64,000 nt of DNA from Akebia trifoliata (GCA_017979445.1 CM030715.1:28993169-29057168); one strand, 5' to 3'. Counted from the stretch's first letter, positions 11,407 to 23,400 are shown. Made by a program: numbers and translations. Notes: generated by a model not told the origin, from the letters alone.

Positions 11407-12850
11407 AATACCTTTTTAACTATTTTACAAAGTGTTTAATCTAAAAGTATAGGGAGTCAGATAAAAAACTTGACCAATTTATTAGTTGTGTAATACTTTT
11501 TTAAAAAATAAAAATAAATATAAATATTTTATTTATTAAAAATTAAATTTAATATAATTTTATTTGACTTATTTGTATTAATTGTTAAGTTTTTAGTTGA
11601 ATCAATTCAATGAACATTCAAGTCGAGTTTAAAAATTATGTTTTAATTATTTATATATTTTAATAAATCTAATATACATAGACCAAATCAATTTAATAAT
11701 AATCATACTCATCACCATCATCATCATATATTTAATTTAAAGATTACTAATTTTGATAAGAAAAATAAGTTTTTTTTTTCTTTTTTAAATTGATCTATAA
11801 GAGATGACCATAGTCAAGGGGCATGTCTTTAATTATAAAATATATGAATAATTCAAATATTTTCAAATAAACGTGTTTCTTTAAACTTAAAAAAATCATT
11901 GAAAGGGAAATTATGGTATTTTTGCTTTTAAAAAAAAATTAGACTAATATTTGATAATTTGAATATTAAAAGGTTCATATTTAAAAAAAAATAGATTTTT
12001 TGATATTTATTTTCAAAAAATAGGTTTTTGTGGTCATTGTCCCAAAATTTTTTTTTTTTAATTCATAAAATTTCATCCTCCTCAACCACGTGGCATTGGA
12101 TAATATTTTTTTAAAATGCCACGAATTATTATTATTTTTTTTAATAATTCATAGAATTCATAGAATTATTTTTTTTTTCTAAATTTTTTAGCAAGAGAGA
12201 TATTTTCTCTCCATTGATTTTGTGTTGAATAATGATTTTGGGACATCTTATATACCTTTTGATGTGACATGTATTGAAATCATAGATTATTTATTTTAGA
12301 TGTATAATTATATATCCCGAGGGAAAAATCTATGATTCTAACTCATGCCACATGAGGGTGTCATAAAATCATGACTTCTATGTTTTTTTCACCACATGCC
12401 ATACCGGTGTGGCGTTCTTACAGCACTGTGAGAAAAATATCACTTGGAATTAACCTACCCAAATATCTAAAAACTAAAATTAAAAAAAAAGGCACAAATA
12501 GTTGCAGTTTCGAGCACTTATTTGCTTTTTAAAAGTTTATGTGCTAAGTTGACGAACATCATGATGAGCAAGAGTGATTGGTTAGTAATGGGAAAATTTC
12601 AGAATACTTGAGGGCCATCCCTCTTCAAAATTTCCTTAGAATCAGATGGTAGGTATTTACAAATAATGCTGAAAATGTAGGGGTTTGGAATAAATACAAA
12701 TATATGGAATACTCTACATGTATACATACGTTGTACTAAACTTATCGTACATGTCGATAAAGCGGTAGGCCTGCCGTAGAAATTAAAATTATAACACGCG
12801 GCACCCGTGTTTTATAGAGATCTGGTGCAATAATTGCTTCAAGATATTTT
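11407..12850. other. AT-rich gene-free stretch upstream of the P450
   Basis: No gene is supported. It includes homopolymer-rich DNA and one hairpin MITE candidate at about 12,262-12,371, with aaatcatagatt on the left, aatctatgattct on the right, and flanking gatgtgacatg / catgccacatg. The last ~150 bp may be distal promoter of the P450 gene. Confidence 0.5.
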
Positions 12851-12851
12851 G

Positions 12852-12867
12852 TATCTAACGGTCTAAA
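12852..12867 (+). promoter_or_regulatory. Promoter motif shared by both P450 copies
   Basis: tatctaacggtctaaa lies 181 bp before the start codon. The identical 16-mer is at 60,585-60,600, 184 bp before the start of the second copy. The surrounding cacctta-gggtt is also shared, so the two promoters are homologous. Whether the motif binds a factor is not known; atctaacgg loosely resembles MYB-type sites. Confidence 0.5.
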
Positions 12868-12936
12868 CCTAAGGATGAAAACAGCTATACAGTTCACCTT
12901 AGGGTTAATTCTAAGTGCTAACTACCCATGTTCCGC

Positions 12937-12944
12937 TATAAATA
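12937..12944 (+). promoter_or_regulatory. TATA box of P450 gene 1
   Basis: tataaata 96 bp upstream of the ATG, followed by a 5' leader that holds a (CT)n run. The second P450 copy has the same octamer 101 bp before its ATG. Confidence 0.75.
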
Positions 12945-12985
12945 TTCATGAAGAAACGAAACATAAAATACACCAAACGAAACCT

Positions 12986-13018
12986 TCTCTCTCTCTCTCT
13001 CTCTCTCTCTCCCTCTCC
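12986..13018 (+). repeat. (CT)n tract in the 5' leader of P450 gene 1
   Basis: Pyrimidine repeat tctctctct between TATA box and start codon. CT tracts in 5' leaders are common in plant genes. The second copy has a shorter, interrupted version at 60,729-60,747. Confidence 0.8.
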
Positions 13019-13032
13019 AAGCTTTTCTAAAC

Positions 13033-14583
13033 ATGGAGACTTGGTTTGTGGTCTTAGTGTCTCTGTGTGTCTGTGCAGCACTCAAATCCCTCTTCAATCT
13101 CCTCCATCACTCCCCCTCAGACTCTAATACTTCTTCCAAGACTGGAAAATTGCCACCAAGCCCTAAAACCATACCCATATGGGGCATTATCATGATTCTT
13201 CGCCAGACCTTTGCCGAGATAGAGCAAGATCTAATACAATACCGCAAAAAATTTGGTTCCATCTTTGCTATCTACATGGGCAAACGTCCAGCTATCTTCA
13301 TCACCACCACCTCTGCTGCTCACAAAGCTCTCATCCAAAATGGTGCAGCATTGGCTGACCGTCCTGTCGGTCCAGAAACCCGGAGCATCATTAGTAGCAA
13401 CCAACACACTATCAGCTCCGCCCGTTATGGTCCTTTATGGAGAGTCCTTCGACGTAATCTCTCTTCAGAGATTCTCCAACCGGCACGTATCAAGTCTTGG
13501 TCTAGTGGTCGCAGATGGGCTTATCAACTTTTGCATACCAGACTTCAATCTGATATAAAAAAAGGTGAAGTTATTATGGTTCTTGAGCCTTTCCAGCACT
13601 CTATGTTCAACTTGTTCTGTCTCATGTGTTTTGGAGATAAACTTCATGACAAATCTGTTCGTGAAATCGAATTAGCACAACATGCTGTCCTTACTAATAT
13701 GGCTAAATTTAATAGTCTTAATTTCTTTCCTGGGTTATTTGGTAAGATTGTCTTTCACAATAGGTGGAAACTGTTCAACTCCATGAGAAAACATCAAGAA
13801 GATGTTATAATTCCTCATATTAGAGATCGTGAAGCAAAGAGGAAGAGCATGAAGCAGGTTGGACGTGATGAGGAGTCTCTTGTCCCATATATAGATTCAC
13901 TTTTGGATCTTATAATTCCAGATGATGGAAGGAGACATCTCAATGATGGTGAGTTAGTGAGTTTGTGTTCTGAGTTTATTAATGCTGGTACTCACACGTC
14001 GCCCACTTTGTTTCAATGGATCATGGCTAATGTTATAATAAACCAAAAGATTCAAGACAGATTGTATGAAGAGATCATTGGAGTGGTAGGCCCAGATGCT
14101 GAGTTTGTAACAGAGGAAGATCTACAGAAGTTGCCATATGTCAAGGGACTTGTGATGGAAGGACTGAGGAGACACCCACCTTTGCACTTTGTGCTGCCTC
14201 ATGGGGTTGTAGAAGAAATCACAATAGATGGGTATGTGATACCAAAGAATGCTAATGTGAATTTCATGGTAGCAGAGATGGCATGGGACCCACAAGTATG
14301 GAAGGATCCATTGGAATTCAAGCCAGAGAGGTTCTTGAGTGAAGAGTGTGACATAAATGGTACTAAAGAGATAAAGATGATGCCTTTTGGTGCAGGGAGG
14401 AGGGTATGCCCTGGTGCAGGTTTGGCTATAATGCATATTGAGCTTTTTATTGCTAACTTGGTGAGGGAATTTAAATGGATGGGTGTTGAGGGAGAGGAGA
14501 TCGACATGACTCCAAAGCAAGAGTTCACCAATGACATGAAGTATCCATTGAGGGCTCGCATTATTCCAAGGAAGGTGAAGTAG
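13033..14583 (+). CDS. CYP89-type cytochrome P450 monooxygenase, intact
   Basis: Intronless 516-residue P450, the usual length and gene structure for the plant CYP89 family. Residues 1-25 form the hydrophobic ER anchor (METWFVVLVSLCVCAALKSL), followed by a proline-rich hinge (LPPSPKTIP, about 40-48). The K-helix ExxR is E376-R379 (EGLRRHPP), the PERF motif is FKPERFLSEE, and the haem loop is FGAGRRVCPG with Cys459 as the thiolate ligand. The I-helix reads AGTHTS (318-323), so His321 stands where most P450s have Asp/Glu. Start chosen at the anchor; TATA box 96 bp upstream. It would act at the ER with NADPH-P450 reductase. Substrate unknown; Arabidopsis CYP89A9 oxidises chlorophyll catabolites, but that role should not be assumed here. 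Family placement rests on overall similarity, for example KEIKMMPFGAGRR. Confidence 0.93.
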   Translation: METWFVVLVSLCVCAALKSLFNLLHHSPSDSNTSSKTGKLPPSPKTIPIWGIIMILRQTFAEIEQDLIQYRKKFGSIFAIYMGKRPAIFITTTSAAHKALIQNGAALADRPVGPETRSIISSNQHTISSARYGPLWRVLRRNLSSEILQPARIKSWSSGRRWAYQLLHTRLQSDIKKGEVIMVLEPFQHSMFNLFCLMCFGDKLHDKSVREIELAQHAVLTNMAKFNSLNFFPGLFGKIVFHNRWKLFNSMRKHQEDVIIPHIRDREAKRKSMKQVGRDEESLVPYIDSLLDLIIPDDGRRHLNDGELVSLCSEFINAGTHTSPTLFQWIMANVIINQKIQDRLYEEIIGVVGPDAEFVTEEDLQKLPYVKGLVMEGLRRHPPLHFVLPHGVVEEITIDGYVIPKNANVNFMVAEMAWDPQVWKDPLEFKPERFLSEECDINGTKEIKMMPFGAGRRVCPGAGLAIMHIELFIANLVREFKWMGVEGEEIDMTPKQEFTNDMKYPLRARIIPRKVK

Positions 14584-15237
14584 TAGAGATTTTTACACAA
14601 AAAGATGTTTAGTGTGGGTTGTTTGTGTCTTTTATTAGACTCTTAAATAAGCTATTAGAGCATTAAACCTTGTGTTAGGTTGTTTTTTTTTTCTTTTGTC
14701 TACATGTAGCAATGTTTGGCTGTGTCTGTATCCTTTTTGTTCTAAATATATATATTTATCCAATCCAAGTTTTCTTAAAAAGGAAAGTCGTACCTTCTCA
14801 TATTCTCATTATATTTACATTTATTTATAAATAATCACTGAAAAAGGTTTCCTTTTGTTCATGGTGTACTTAATGCAGCGCAAGCAGCTGATGTCCAAAA
14901 CAAGAGCAACAGCCCATGTGAAATGAAAGGAAGGTACCAGCAGCATTCTACTTGGGTTGATCTTTTTGAAATGAGCTGGCATCATCATGATTTCAAAATC
15001 TTGATTTGACGTCTGAATGAGACTGAGTTGCCTTGGGACGAGTCATCTCGTCTTGCAGGAGATAAACCCTTCAACGCTATTTATAATTAATTAATAAATT
15101 GTATGAATTTGAAAAATGTTATTTTTGTTGAAGTTTAATTTTAAATTTAGGAATTTGGGGGAATTTTGATAGCCATCTATTTTCAAAACCTTTGATCGAG
15201 CCTAAAATAAATTGTTTATAATATATAAATGAGTAGG
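14584..15237. other. 3' flank of P450 gene 1
   Basis: The stop codon at 14,581 is followed by a T-rich 3' region that resembles the second copy only weakly. I could not pick a polyadenylation site with confidence. From about 15,000 on is dispersed-repeat sequence related to 9450-9620 and 45,290-45,480. Confidence 0.5.
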
Positions 15238-15462
15238 ATTTCATAGATATGGTAAAAAAAAATTTGGAATTGACAAATTTTTTATGTCGATGATCTCTGT
15301 GATGAGAAGATTATCCTCACAAAGAATTAGTCGATTCTAAAATTTCTAACCCTATGAAAAATGGTTACAAACTGATAATTAAAATGAACGATAATGATTC
15401 TTCAACTTGTAAAGTGGGGCTAGCAATTTCATAATGGACTGATTTTTTGTAAAGATGATCCT
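15238..15462. mobile_element. Decayed foldback element F10
   Basis: Recognisable by the order hairpin half, gatgatctctgtgatgag, aagattatcctcac, ccctatgaaaaatggtt, then ttcaacttgtaaagtggggc and actgattttttgtaaagatgatc. It lacks the second half, apparently cut by the long-TIR element that starts at 15,463, and has no TA tracts. Confidence 0.6.
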
Positions 15463-16287
15463 CTCACATTTCACTTTAAGAAATTCAGTCGTTAGATCTT
15501 AATCGATCGGATGGTCAAAATATAATTTTCACAATTGTAGACTACTCATGCGGGACGCACAGTCTTTTGTCAGATTTTATTTTACTTATTTTCAAATAAA
15601 TCCCTTTATATGTTATTTTACAATTAGCTTTCCACATTTTACAATTACCTCTCCCCACTCTAAAAATCAAAAAATTTAGATATGCTATTTTTATTTTATT
15701 ACCTTCTTTACTATCTGTCTTCTTCATCGCTCCTCCTTCGTTGAAAGTTGAATTTTCTATTTTTATAGAAAAAGAATATTTTCACTTGTTCAATCCTTCA
15801 TTTTGTTCTTGATTAATATTGAGAGGTGGTTCTTTTGTATAAATGTGACTGAAGTTTTATCATGTCTACCTATTATATATGCTTGTACAAAACGAGACGC
15901 AACCTTAGGTTTCCCTCCTCCCCACAATTTACAAACACCTCTCTCTCTCTCTCTCTCTCTTATTTCTCTACATTAATGGCGGACCTACAAAGAAATTAGA
16001 TGTCAGGAGAGAGAGAGGGCGGAGGAGAAGGAGGAGGGGTTTTGATTGAGACTGAATGGAGAGAGAGAGAGAGAGAGAGTACGAAAGGGGTTAAATAATG
16101 TGAGGTGAGGGAGGTGATTGTAAATAAACCATAAAATTATAAGGTATTTATTTGAAAATAAGTAAAAAAAAATCTGAAAAAAGGTCATGCGTCCCCCGCG
16201 TGAGTGGTTTACAACTGTGAAAATTATATCTGACCATCCGATCGGTTAAGATCTAATGGCCGAATTTCTTAAGGTGAAACGTGAAAT
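15463..16287. mobile_element. Long-TIR MITE, possibly Mutator-like
   Basis: About 825 bp with imperfect inverted arms of more than 150 bp. The left arm runs from ctcacatttcactttaag through gatcggatggtcaaaatata and tgcgggacgcac to acttattttcaaataaat; the right arm is its complement, ending aaggtgaaacgtgaaat. The middle contains (CT)n and (GA)n runs. No transposase. Arm length suggests a MULE-type MITE, but no 9-bp TSD was found. Confidence 0.65.
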
Positions 16288-18050
16288 TTTTTATTGATGC
16301 TTCCTATGTATATATTTGGATTTGAGTATTTTCATGAAATCTCGATGGCTTTGAGGTTGGACTGCAAATGTGGTAATCCATCTGAGCAAAATAAACAGTT
16401 AGAAATGTTTAAAATCTTACTATGCTAGCAAGGAAAATGTTTTTCAACAAGATAGATTATAAGTTTTTTTTTTTTTTTTTAATAATCAATATTTAAATTA
16501 TAAAAGATAATTATTTTAATCGAGAACATAAATATCCCAATTGATTCGACCAAATTTTATTGACTCAGTCAAGATTTTCAAAATATTGTATGAATCATAT
16601 CATTTTTGTCGTGAGATCATGTGGAGCCTGAGATGTAGAGTAAATTTGTCTCGTTAATTAGAAAACAATATCGAGATGATTCAGGTGAATTATCTCAGTC
16701 TCGGACAAGATTTGAAATTGTAGCTTGCATTCTCTTGACGAAGCTCTATTTGGTTGTTGGTAGCTTGAAAATAGAAGTGCTCCCATACCAAGCCTTAAAT
16801 AACATTGAGAAGGGTAACTAGTCTATCTCGCATTGGAATCAAAGTTAGTATAGATATCATAATGATAGTTGGAAGAAATCGCATGATGGATTCAAAGAGG
16901 GAAGCTGCATCTTCATGGTTCTCTCATAGTTGAAATGGATCAATAATGCATCCTTGAACGTGATTAAGGGTTGCATCCTTGAACTTGATTTAAGGGTCGG
17001 TAACATAAGGCTTTTGGTTCGATCCTGAATCTCAATTTCTTGCTCGGATTCAGAATATTTGCTACTACAAGCAGTCACCCTCCAATATTTGGCATATTTC
17101 TAGGTTGAAATCATAATATATGAAATAAAAGTCGGCAAGTTCCCATTTATATGCATGGGAACTCTCTTATAAAATTTTTATAGGATTCCAGACAAGGGAA
17201 AAAGGGGGAATTCAAAGTCCTACTTTAATGGGAGTCACAATGGACTTAGGGATTAGGAAAACTTTTTAACATAAAAAGGAGAGAAAAAAAAGTTGAGATA
17301 GCCAAAATTTTCCTTGAGCTATAGGTAAGGCTGGAATAGGTTAGGTCGGGTCTCTTGGGTATTTTGAAAATTTACCCAACCTAAACCCTATTCATTTAAT
17401 AATCATGTCAATAAATCCATATTCGATGCATTTGTTAAATAAGTAATCAGACCAGACCTAATTATTTAAAAAATATCCTAAAACACCTTTTATATTTTTA
17501 TAAAATTTGAAAAAGATAAAAAAAAAAAAAAAAAAAACATGAAAAGTTCAATCAAAATCAAGCAAAAAAATGGGCAATTTTCAAAATCTTTAAATAAAAG
17601 AGTTTCTATTGCCGCACAAACTTTTGCCATCGCCACTGCCCAAGATGTGAGTACTTCTTTGATGATTAATATATGGATTGAGGTGGCGTTAGCAAAATCT
17701 GGTGTGATAATAGAATCTCTAAATGTTGGTGATATCTCTTATTTTTCATGGTTTAAAATGACACATTGGTGACACAATAATTGAACGTGTCAAAATAGGT
17801 TAAGCTGGTTAATGTTACTAATCTAGACACGACTTATTTAATAATTGTGTTGGACAACTCAACTCTATTATAGTCCAAACCCAATTAGACTTGTCTCAAA
17901 CCTACTACTTTCGAGTTATCTTCGCGTGTGTTATGTTAAGATTGCTAAGAGGGGATCAAAGAATAAAGTATTTGTAAAGAAAAAATGACCAAGTCCCCAA
18001 CCATTTATAGAGAGAGAATGGGGTACCTAGATATCTAAGCAATTATAATC
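16288..18050. other. Gene-free stretch
   Basis: No gene is supported; the 77-residue frame at 17,539 is unsupported. About 17,330-17,940 contains sequence (tatttaataattgtgttgga, ccaaacccaattag) that is an inverted, diverged relative of the hAT element starting at 18,051. Confidence 0.4.
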
Positions 18051-18776
18051 TAGGGGTGGCAATCTTATCATCACCCGTGAACACGACACGAAGTTAGTGG
18101 GTTTGAATTAAGCTTAATTGGGTTTAGGTTATAATAGTGTTGACTAGTCTAACACAATTATTAAATGAGTTGTGTTTAGGTTAGGGACGTCAATCCATTT
18201 AACCTATTTTGAAAAGTTTAATTATTGTGTTATTAACGAGTCATTTTCAAATCATGAAACATAAGATATATCTCTAATATCAACAAACATTTAAAGATTT
18301 TGAAAATATATATTTTTAATAGAATTTGGTAGAATTTTTCCATAAAATATTTTTTTATTTTTAAATTTATAAATATAAATAAGGTTTTAGGATAATTTTT
18401 TATAAAATTACAAGTTAAGCTTTTAGTTTGGGAAAAAAAAAACTTTCCTTACTAAATTAGTCAGAAAAGTTTCATGATCGCATTATCTTGTGGCATCCAA
18501 AAAATACAATCGGACGCCACATGGATGTAAAAGATAAAATTCTAAGAATGTTGGAATTTTTTTCAATGACAAAAATAAAATTTATTTTTTCAAAGTAAGA
18601 TTTCAATTTTACTGGAAGGTTACATGGGTTGGGAATTAGATTACTTATTTAATAAGTGTGTCAGGTTTGAGTTTAAGTTTTTGACACGATTATTAAATGA
18701 GTCAAGATTGGTTTGGATAAATTTTTAGGATACCATTTTATCTCAACACGACAAGGCTAGATCCATTGCTACCCTA
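18051..18776. mobile_element. hAT-like non-autonomous element
   Basis: A 726-bp element with ends taggggtggcaat and, at the right, attgctaccctа-type complement (ccattgctaccctа read as attgctaccct plus a). Flanks ttataatc (18,043-18,050) and atataatc (18,777-18,784) form an 8-bp TSD with one mismatch. Internal acacgac/aattattaaatgagt motifs repeat near both ends. No transposase seen. Confidence 0.7.
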
Positions 18777-18935
18777 ATATAATCTAATGACAAAGGAAAA
18801 TATGGGAAAAATGTGTAAGGATTAGTTATTATAACGTTCCCATCCCAATTACACCTAATTTGATGTTAATTTGAATTCTTGTTGCTTTCATATACTTTCT
18901 AAAGGGAAAAGGATTCTCAACAAAAAAATCCATAC

Positions 18936-19117
18936 TTTTTCCCTAAATGGATTAGAAGTTCATAATTGACTGATCTTTGGGTGAAGATGTCCCCTCACCA
19001 TAGGACCATTGTCACCAAAAATCGACTTATTCTAAGAATTCTAAACTATCAAAAGTAATTTAAAAAAAAAAAAAATCAATAATTCTTCAATATGTAAAAT
19101 CACATCATTCCAAAAAA
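18936..19117. mobile_element. Decayed foldback element F11 (half copy)
   Basis: Contains ggattagaagttcataattgactgatctttgg, a cctcaccataggaccat centre, and caccaaaaatcgacttattc, matching one hairpin of the foldback family and part of the central spacer. The rest is missing. Confidence 0.55.
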
Positions 19118-19276
19118 AATTATTATATATAAGACCAAAAGTGTGGGGATTTTTGTGAATTTTTGTTTTTTTTTTGTTTTTTCTTTTTCAGATCTTGCCC
19201 CTTCTCTAGAGTACCCAGGGAAAAAGTAATAATTAAAAAAATTAGCTGTGCGTATAACAGTTTATAATAAAATTAG

Positions 19277-19374
19277 AGAACTATTATTGCCACACCAACT
19301 TTTGCGAAAGTCAAAAACTTTCTGTGTGATTCTTTGATGTATAACATAGGCATTGGTGTGTCAATAGTAGTTCT
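19277..19374. mobile_element. Small MITE S1
   Basis: A 98-bp inverted repeat: agaactattattgccacacc at the left, the complement of ggtgtgtcaatagtagttct at the right. Same family as 46,295-46,398. Related ends (ctattgacaccccaac) occur in the large inverted repeat at 56.4-58.5 kb. Confidence 0.7.
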
Positions 19375-19596
19375 ATAAATTATGGAAAATGCTGGATTGA
19401 CACACATGGTATGCATAACAAAGTTACTGTTTTACTATTATTGTATCCCATTGGTCCTGCATTCATTTATATTTCCCTCTTTCAAAAATCTCTATCAATC
19501 TGTGTCAGAGGTCGTGGCTCAGATGTCCTTCATATCAGCTTTAATTATTGAAGAAAGAGATGGTGTCGGTCCTAAGACATTACCTTTAGTACCGAA

Positions 19597-19827
19597 AGAT
19601 TTTAAATTTCCTTTTATAGATACTAGTGGTATTTCCTTTTATAGATACCAGTGGTCTGTACGTGCAAGATTTTAAATTTCCTTTTATAGATACTAGTGGT
19701 ATTTCCTTTTATAGATACCAGTGGTCTGTACGTGCAAGATTTTAAATTTCCTTTTATAGATACTAGTGATCTGTACGTGCAAGATTTTAAATTTCCTTTT
19801 ATAGAGACTAGTGGGTCCTGTACCTAC
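19597..19827. repeat. 70-bp tandem repeat, about 3.3 copies
   Basis: Units start agattttaaatttcctttta at 19,597, 19,667, 19,737 and 19,782 (the third is shortened to 45 bp). Each full unit holds an internal subrepeat, tttccttttatagatac. It overlaps the end of a 97-residue frame that has no other support. Confidence 0.9.
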
Positions 19828-20011
19828 GATGCATGTGCATATATTGTATGATCCAAAATTCAAATTGAAAAATAATAAATTAAATAATATATTTAATAGT
19901 GATTAAAATTTAAAAATAATTTTTTAACACAAATATATAAAATTTGAGGTGAAAAATCTGAAAGCATTCATAAAAAATCTGAAATACACATATATATATA
20001 TATATATATAT

Positions 20012-20419
20012 GGTCAGGATCAAGAGCCATATGAAAAAACATATGTAAAAATAATGTAACATTAATAAAATTTTAAAATATAGGTTAGAAGTTTCGGATT
20101 GAGCTGATTTTTTGTGAGGATAATCTCTATGATGGGAAGATCATCCGGAAAAAAAATCAGTCAAATCTGAAACTTCTAACCCCATTAAAAGTGATTTAGA
20201 ATGTGGACCGTCGATTATTTGTCAATTTTTTTCAATAATTTGTAAATCACTTTTGATGGATGTAGAAGTTTCTGATTGAACTGATTTTTTGTGAGGATGA
20301 TCTTCTCATCATAGTGACCATCCTCGCAAAAAATCAAATCAATCCAAAACCTCTAATCCATATTTTGAAAAACCATTGTTTTTTCATATGTTTTTACATA
20401 TGGCCCTTGAACCGCCCCC
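20012..20419. mobile_element. Foldback element F8 (arm type D)
   Basis: A 408-bp element flanked by TA tracts. Arms atcaagagccatatg and the complement of cttgaaccgcc. It has the same order of hairpins and a ggaccgtcg spacer as F6 at 1851-2262, and is 18 kb from that cluster. Confidence 0.8.
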
Positions 20420-20434
20420 ATATATATATATATA

Positions 20435-20801
20435 GGATGGCGTTTTTACGACCCCCTTTGCGACACCATTTTGTCTTATATGGGCAAAAATGTTTGGAAT
20501 GGGCTGATTTTTTGTGAAGATGATCTCTGTGATGAGGGGATCATCCTGGCAAAAAATCATCACATTCCAAAACTTCTAACCCCATTAAAATTGATTTACA
20601 AAAATTGGACGGTCTAAATTTTTTTAACTTGTAAACATGGGGCTAGAAGTTTCATAATGAGCTGATTTTTGGCAAGGATGATCTCCTCACTATAGAGATC
20701 ATCCTCACAAAAAATCAGCCCATTCCAAACATTTTTGCCCATATAAGATAAAATGGTGTGTCGCAAAGGGGGTCGTAATGGGGGTTGTAATAACCCGACC
20801 C
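20435..20801. mobile_element. Foldback element F9 (arm type E)
   Basis: A 367-bp element adjacent to F8, separated by a TA tract. Core as in F2-F5, with a fifth arm type (acgaccccctttgcgacac and its complement). The right end carries about 12 extra bases (ttgtaataaccc) compared with the left. Confidence 0.8.
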
Positions 20802-20894
20802 ATATATATATACACACACATTATGTCTTGATTTTGTCACCATAACCTCTATTAGAAATTTGATCAAACACGTGAATCTCAAATCTATCATATG

Positions 20895-20895
20895 T

Positions 20896-20930
<35 letters not shown>
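20895..20930. repeat. (CA)n microsatellite
   Basis: About 17 CA units, followed by a purine-rich aagaagaacaagaagaagg. Confidence 0.95.
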
Positions 20931-20932
<2 letters not shown>

Positions 20933-20939
20933 AAAAAGA

Positions 20940-22160
20940 AGAACAAGAAGAAGGAAGCACCACAATTATTTAATGCCAACTTTCGATTTTGAGATCATTA
21001 ATAAAAATATATTAGCCATCCACCCTCCAGTCATACTTGAAATTATATTTTTATTAAAGAAAATTGCCATAAAAAATTAAACACCATGAATATTTGCAGC
21101 AATAAACAGTGATAAAAAACTAAAAAAACCCCAATGCCAGATATAAATAAGAAGCATCATAATCAAAATTAATTATCTAACAAATATGAATTCTTAAGTG
21201 GACATCTGCATTGTAAAGAGATAAACTTAGATCCCAAAAATCTCGCCTACAGAACAAATTCTCATATTTCACACCATAATTCCAGAGGAAAAAATAAAAC
21301 GTGAATTCGAAATTCTAAGAACAACTAAAGAGACATATATGAAGTAAAGAAAAATCTATAAAACAGTAACTAAAGAATCTGATCATTTTTTAGATAGTAT
21401 TTGGATCTAATTTCATACCCAATGAAACCATATACATATCAAGAACGATTATCCACAAAATAAAATGAGGGGAAGAAAAACAAATCTACAAGAGGAAAGA
21501 ATAAAATATTTAGATATTAAACAACCTTTAATAAGCAAACCAAAGAAATAAGAAGATATCTATTCTTCTCGAGGGACTCTGTTTTTTTCTTTTCTTTTTT
21601 TAATTCTAAGCTTTGCTGGAATCAAATGGGAATGATTTTTTGGGTGTTTTTCGAGGGATTTGGAATTGTTTGAGAATCTGTAAGTGGGGTTGCAAGAAAA
21701 CTGGAGAGAAATAGATAGAGACAAAGAGAGAGAGAGAGATTTGTGAGTTTCATAAGGAGATTGTTGTATATAAAGGATTCAAGATTCATACTGGATCGTG
21801 AACTAACGAAGAGTCGTGAACAAGGATTTAAAAAATATTTTTTTTCGAAATAAAAAAGAGATTTGTTAATAATAATTATTAAAAAAATATAATTTTAAAT
21901 TAATTTTTTAAATAGAAAGGTAGACGTATCTGCATATAAAAAAAAATAGTTAATAATAATTATTAAAAAAATATTAATTATTTTTTAAAACGTAAGATAA
22001 ATGTATAAAGTTTTAAGAAGGGATGTATCCTCTTGAATCCAAATAAAAAAAGAGTGTTAAACGTTATGAGAAGAGACGTATCCGCTTGAATTGAAATAAA
22101 AAACAGATTTGTTAATAATAATTATTAAAAAAATATTTTTAAATTAATTTTTAAAAGAGA
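20940..22160. other. AT-rich gene-free stretch
   Basis: No supported gene. A short (GA)n run lies near 21,725-21,742. From 21,840 on, aataaaaaagagatttgttaataataatt units begin the diverged repeat block that follows. Confidence 0.5.
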
Positions 22161-23390
22161 AAAATGAACCAATAAAATTAAAATTACCGGTTGAAATATT
22201 TTTTAATTAATTTATTTGAAAATAGAAAAACTCAATACAAATAAAAAAAATTAATTTCTATATTTTTTAAAGATTTATTATTTTTAGAGTTTTAATTTTA
22301 GTATATTTCTATATATATATATATACACATATATTTGATAAGAATCAATTTCCAGATTTTCTAAGATTTTAGTTAAAGAAACTTTAAAATTGGATTCACT
22401 TTGAATTTTTTTTAATTTTTAATTTCTAATAGAATTTATTTATTAAAACCGGTAACATTTTATTTTTTAAATATTTATTTGAAAATAAAAAACATCAATA
22501 CAAATAAAAAAAATTAATTTCTATATATTTTTTAAAGATTTATTCGAGTTTTAGAGTTTTAAATTTAATATATATATATATATATATATATAGATATTTG
22601 ATAAGAATCAATTTCTATATTTTCTAAGATTTCAGTTAACTAAAGTTTAAAATTGGATTCTCGTTGGATTTTTTAATTTTTAATTTTTAATTTTTAATAC
22701 AATTTATTTATTAAAACCGGTACTTAAGTAATGACGTTTTTAGTTATTAAATATTTATTTAAAAATTAATTTATTTTAAAATAGAAAAAATCAATACAAA
22801 TAATAAAAAAAATTAATTTCTAGATTTTTTAAAGATTTATTCGATTTTTAGAGTTTTAATTTTAGTATATTTCTATATATATATTTGATAAGAATCAATT
22901 TCTAGATTTTTAAGAGATGTTTAATTATTAAAAAATATTTTTAAACTAATTTTTAAAATAGAAAACGTTAACAAAATAATAATAATAATAATGACGCTTT
23001 TGGTTTTTAAATATTTAAATATTTATTTGACAATTAATTTATTTTAAAATAGAAAAAATCAATACAAATAATAAAAAAAATTAATTTCTAGATTTTTTAA
23101 AGATTTATTCGATATCTAGAGTTTTAATTTTAGTATATTTCTATATAGATTCTCGTTGGATTTTTTAATTTTTAATTTTTAATAGAATTTATTTATTAAA
23201 ACCGGTAGTTAAAAAGACAATGACGTTTAAAGTTTTTAAATATTTATTTGAATTAATTAATTTAAAATAGAAAAAAACATACAAATAAAAAAAATTAATT
23301 TCTAGATTTTTTAAAGATTTATTTGATTTTAGAGTTTTTGAATTTTAGTATATATTTCTATATATATATATTTGGTAAGAATCAATTTCA
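22160..23390. repeat. Diverged AT-rich tandem repeat, unit about 265 bp
   Basis: Units carry, in order, aaaaccggta, tatttatttgaaaat, aaaaaaattaatttctag, agagttttaattttagtata, a short TA tract, gataagaatcaatttc, and tttttaatttttaatt. The accggt landmark occurs at 22,186, 22,448, 22,716 and 23,201, giving spacings of about 262, 268 and 485 (a double unit that lost one landmark). No coding. Confidence 0.8.
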
Positions 23391-23400
23391 AGATTTTTAA

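Noticed and set aside
19382..19675. 97-residue frame as a gene
   Set aside because: Its 3' part is the 70-bp tandem repeat and the rest shows no domain or conserved feature.
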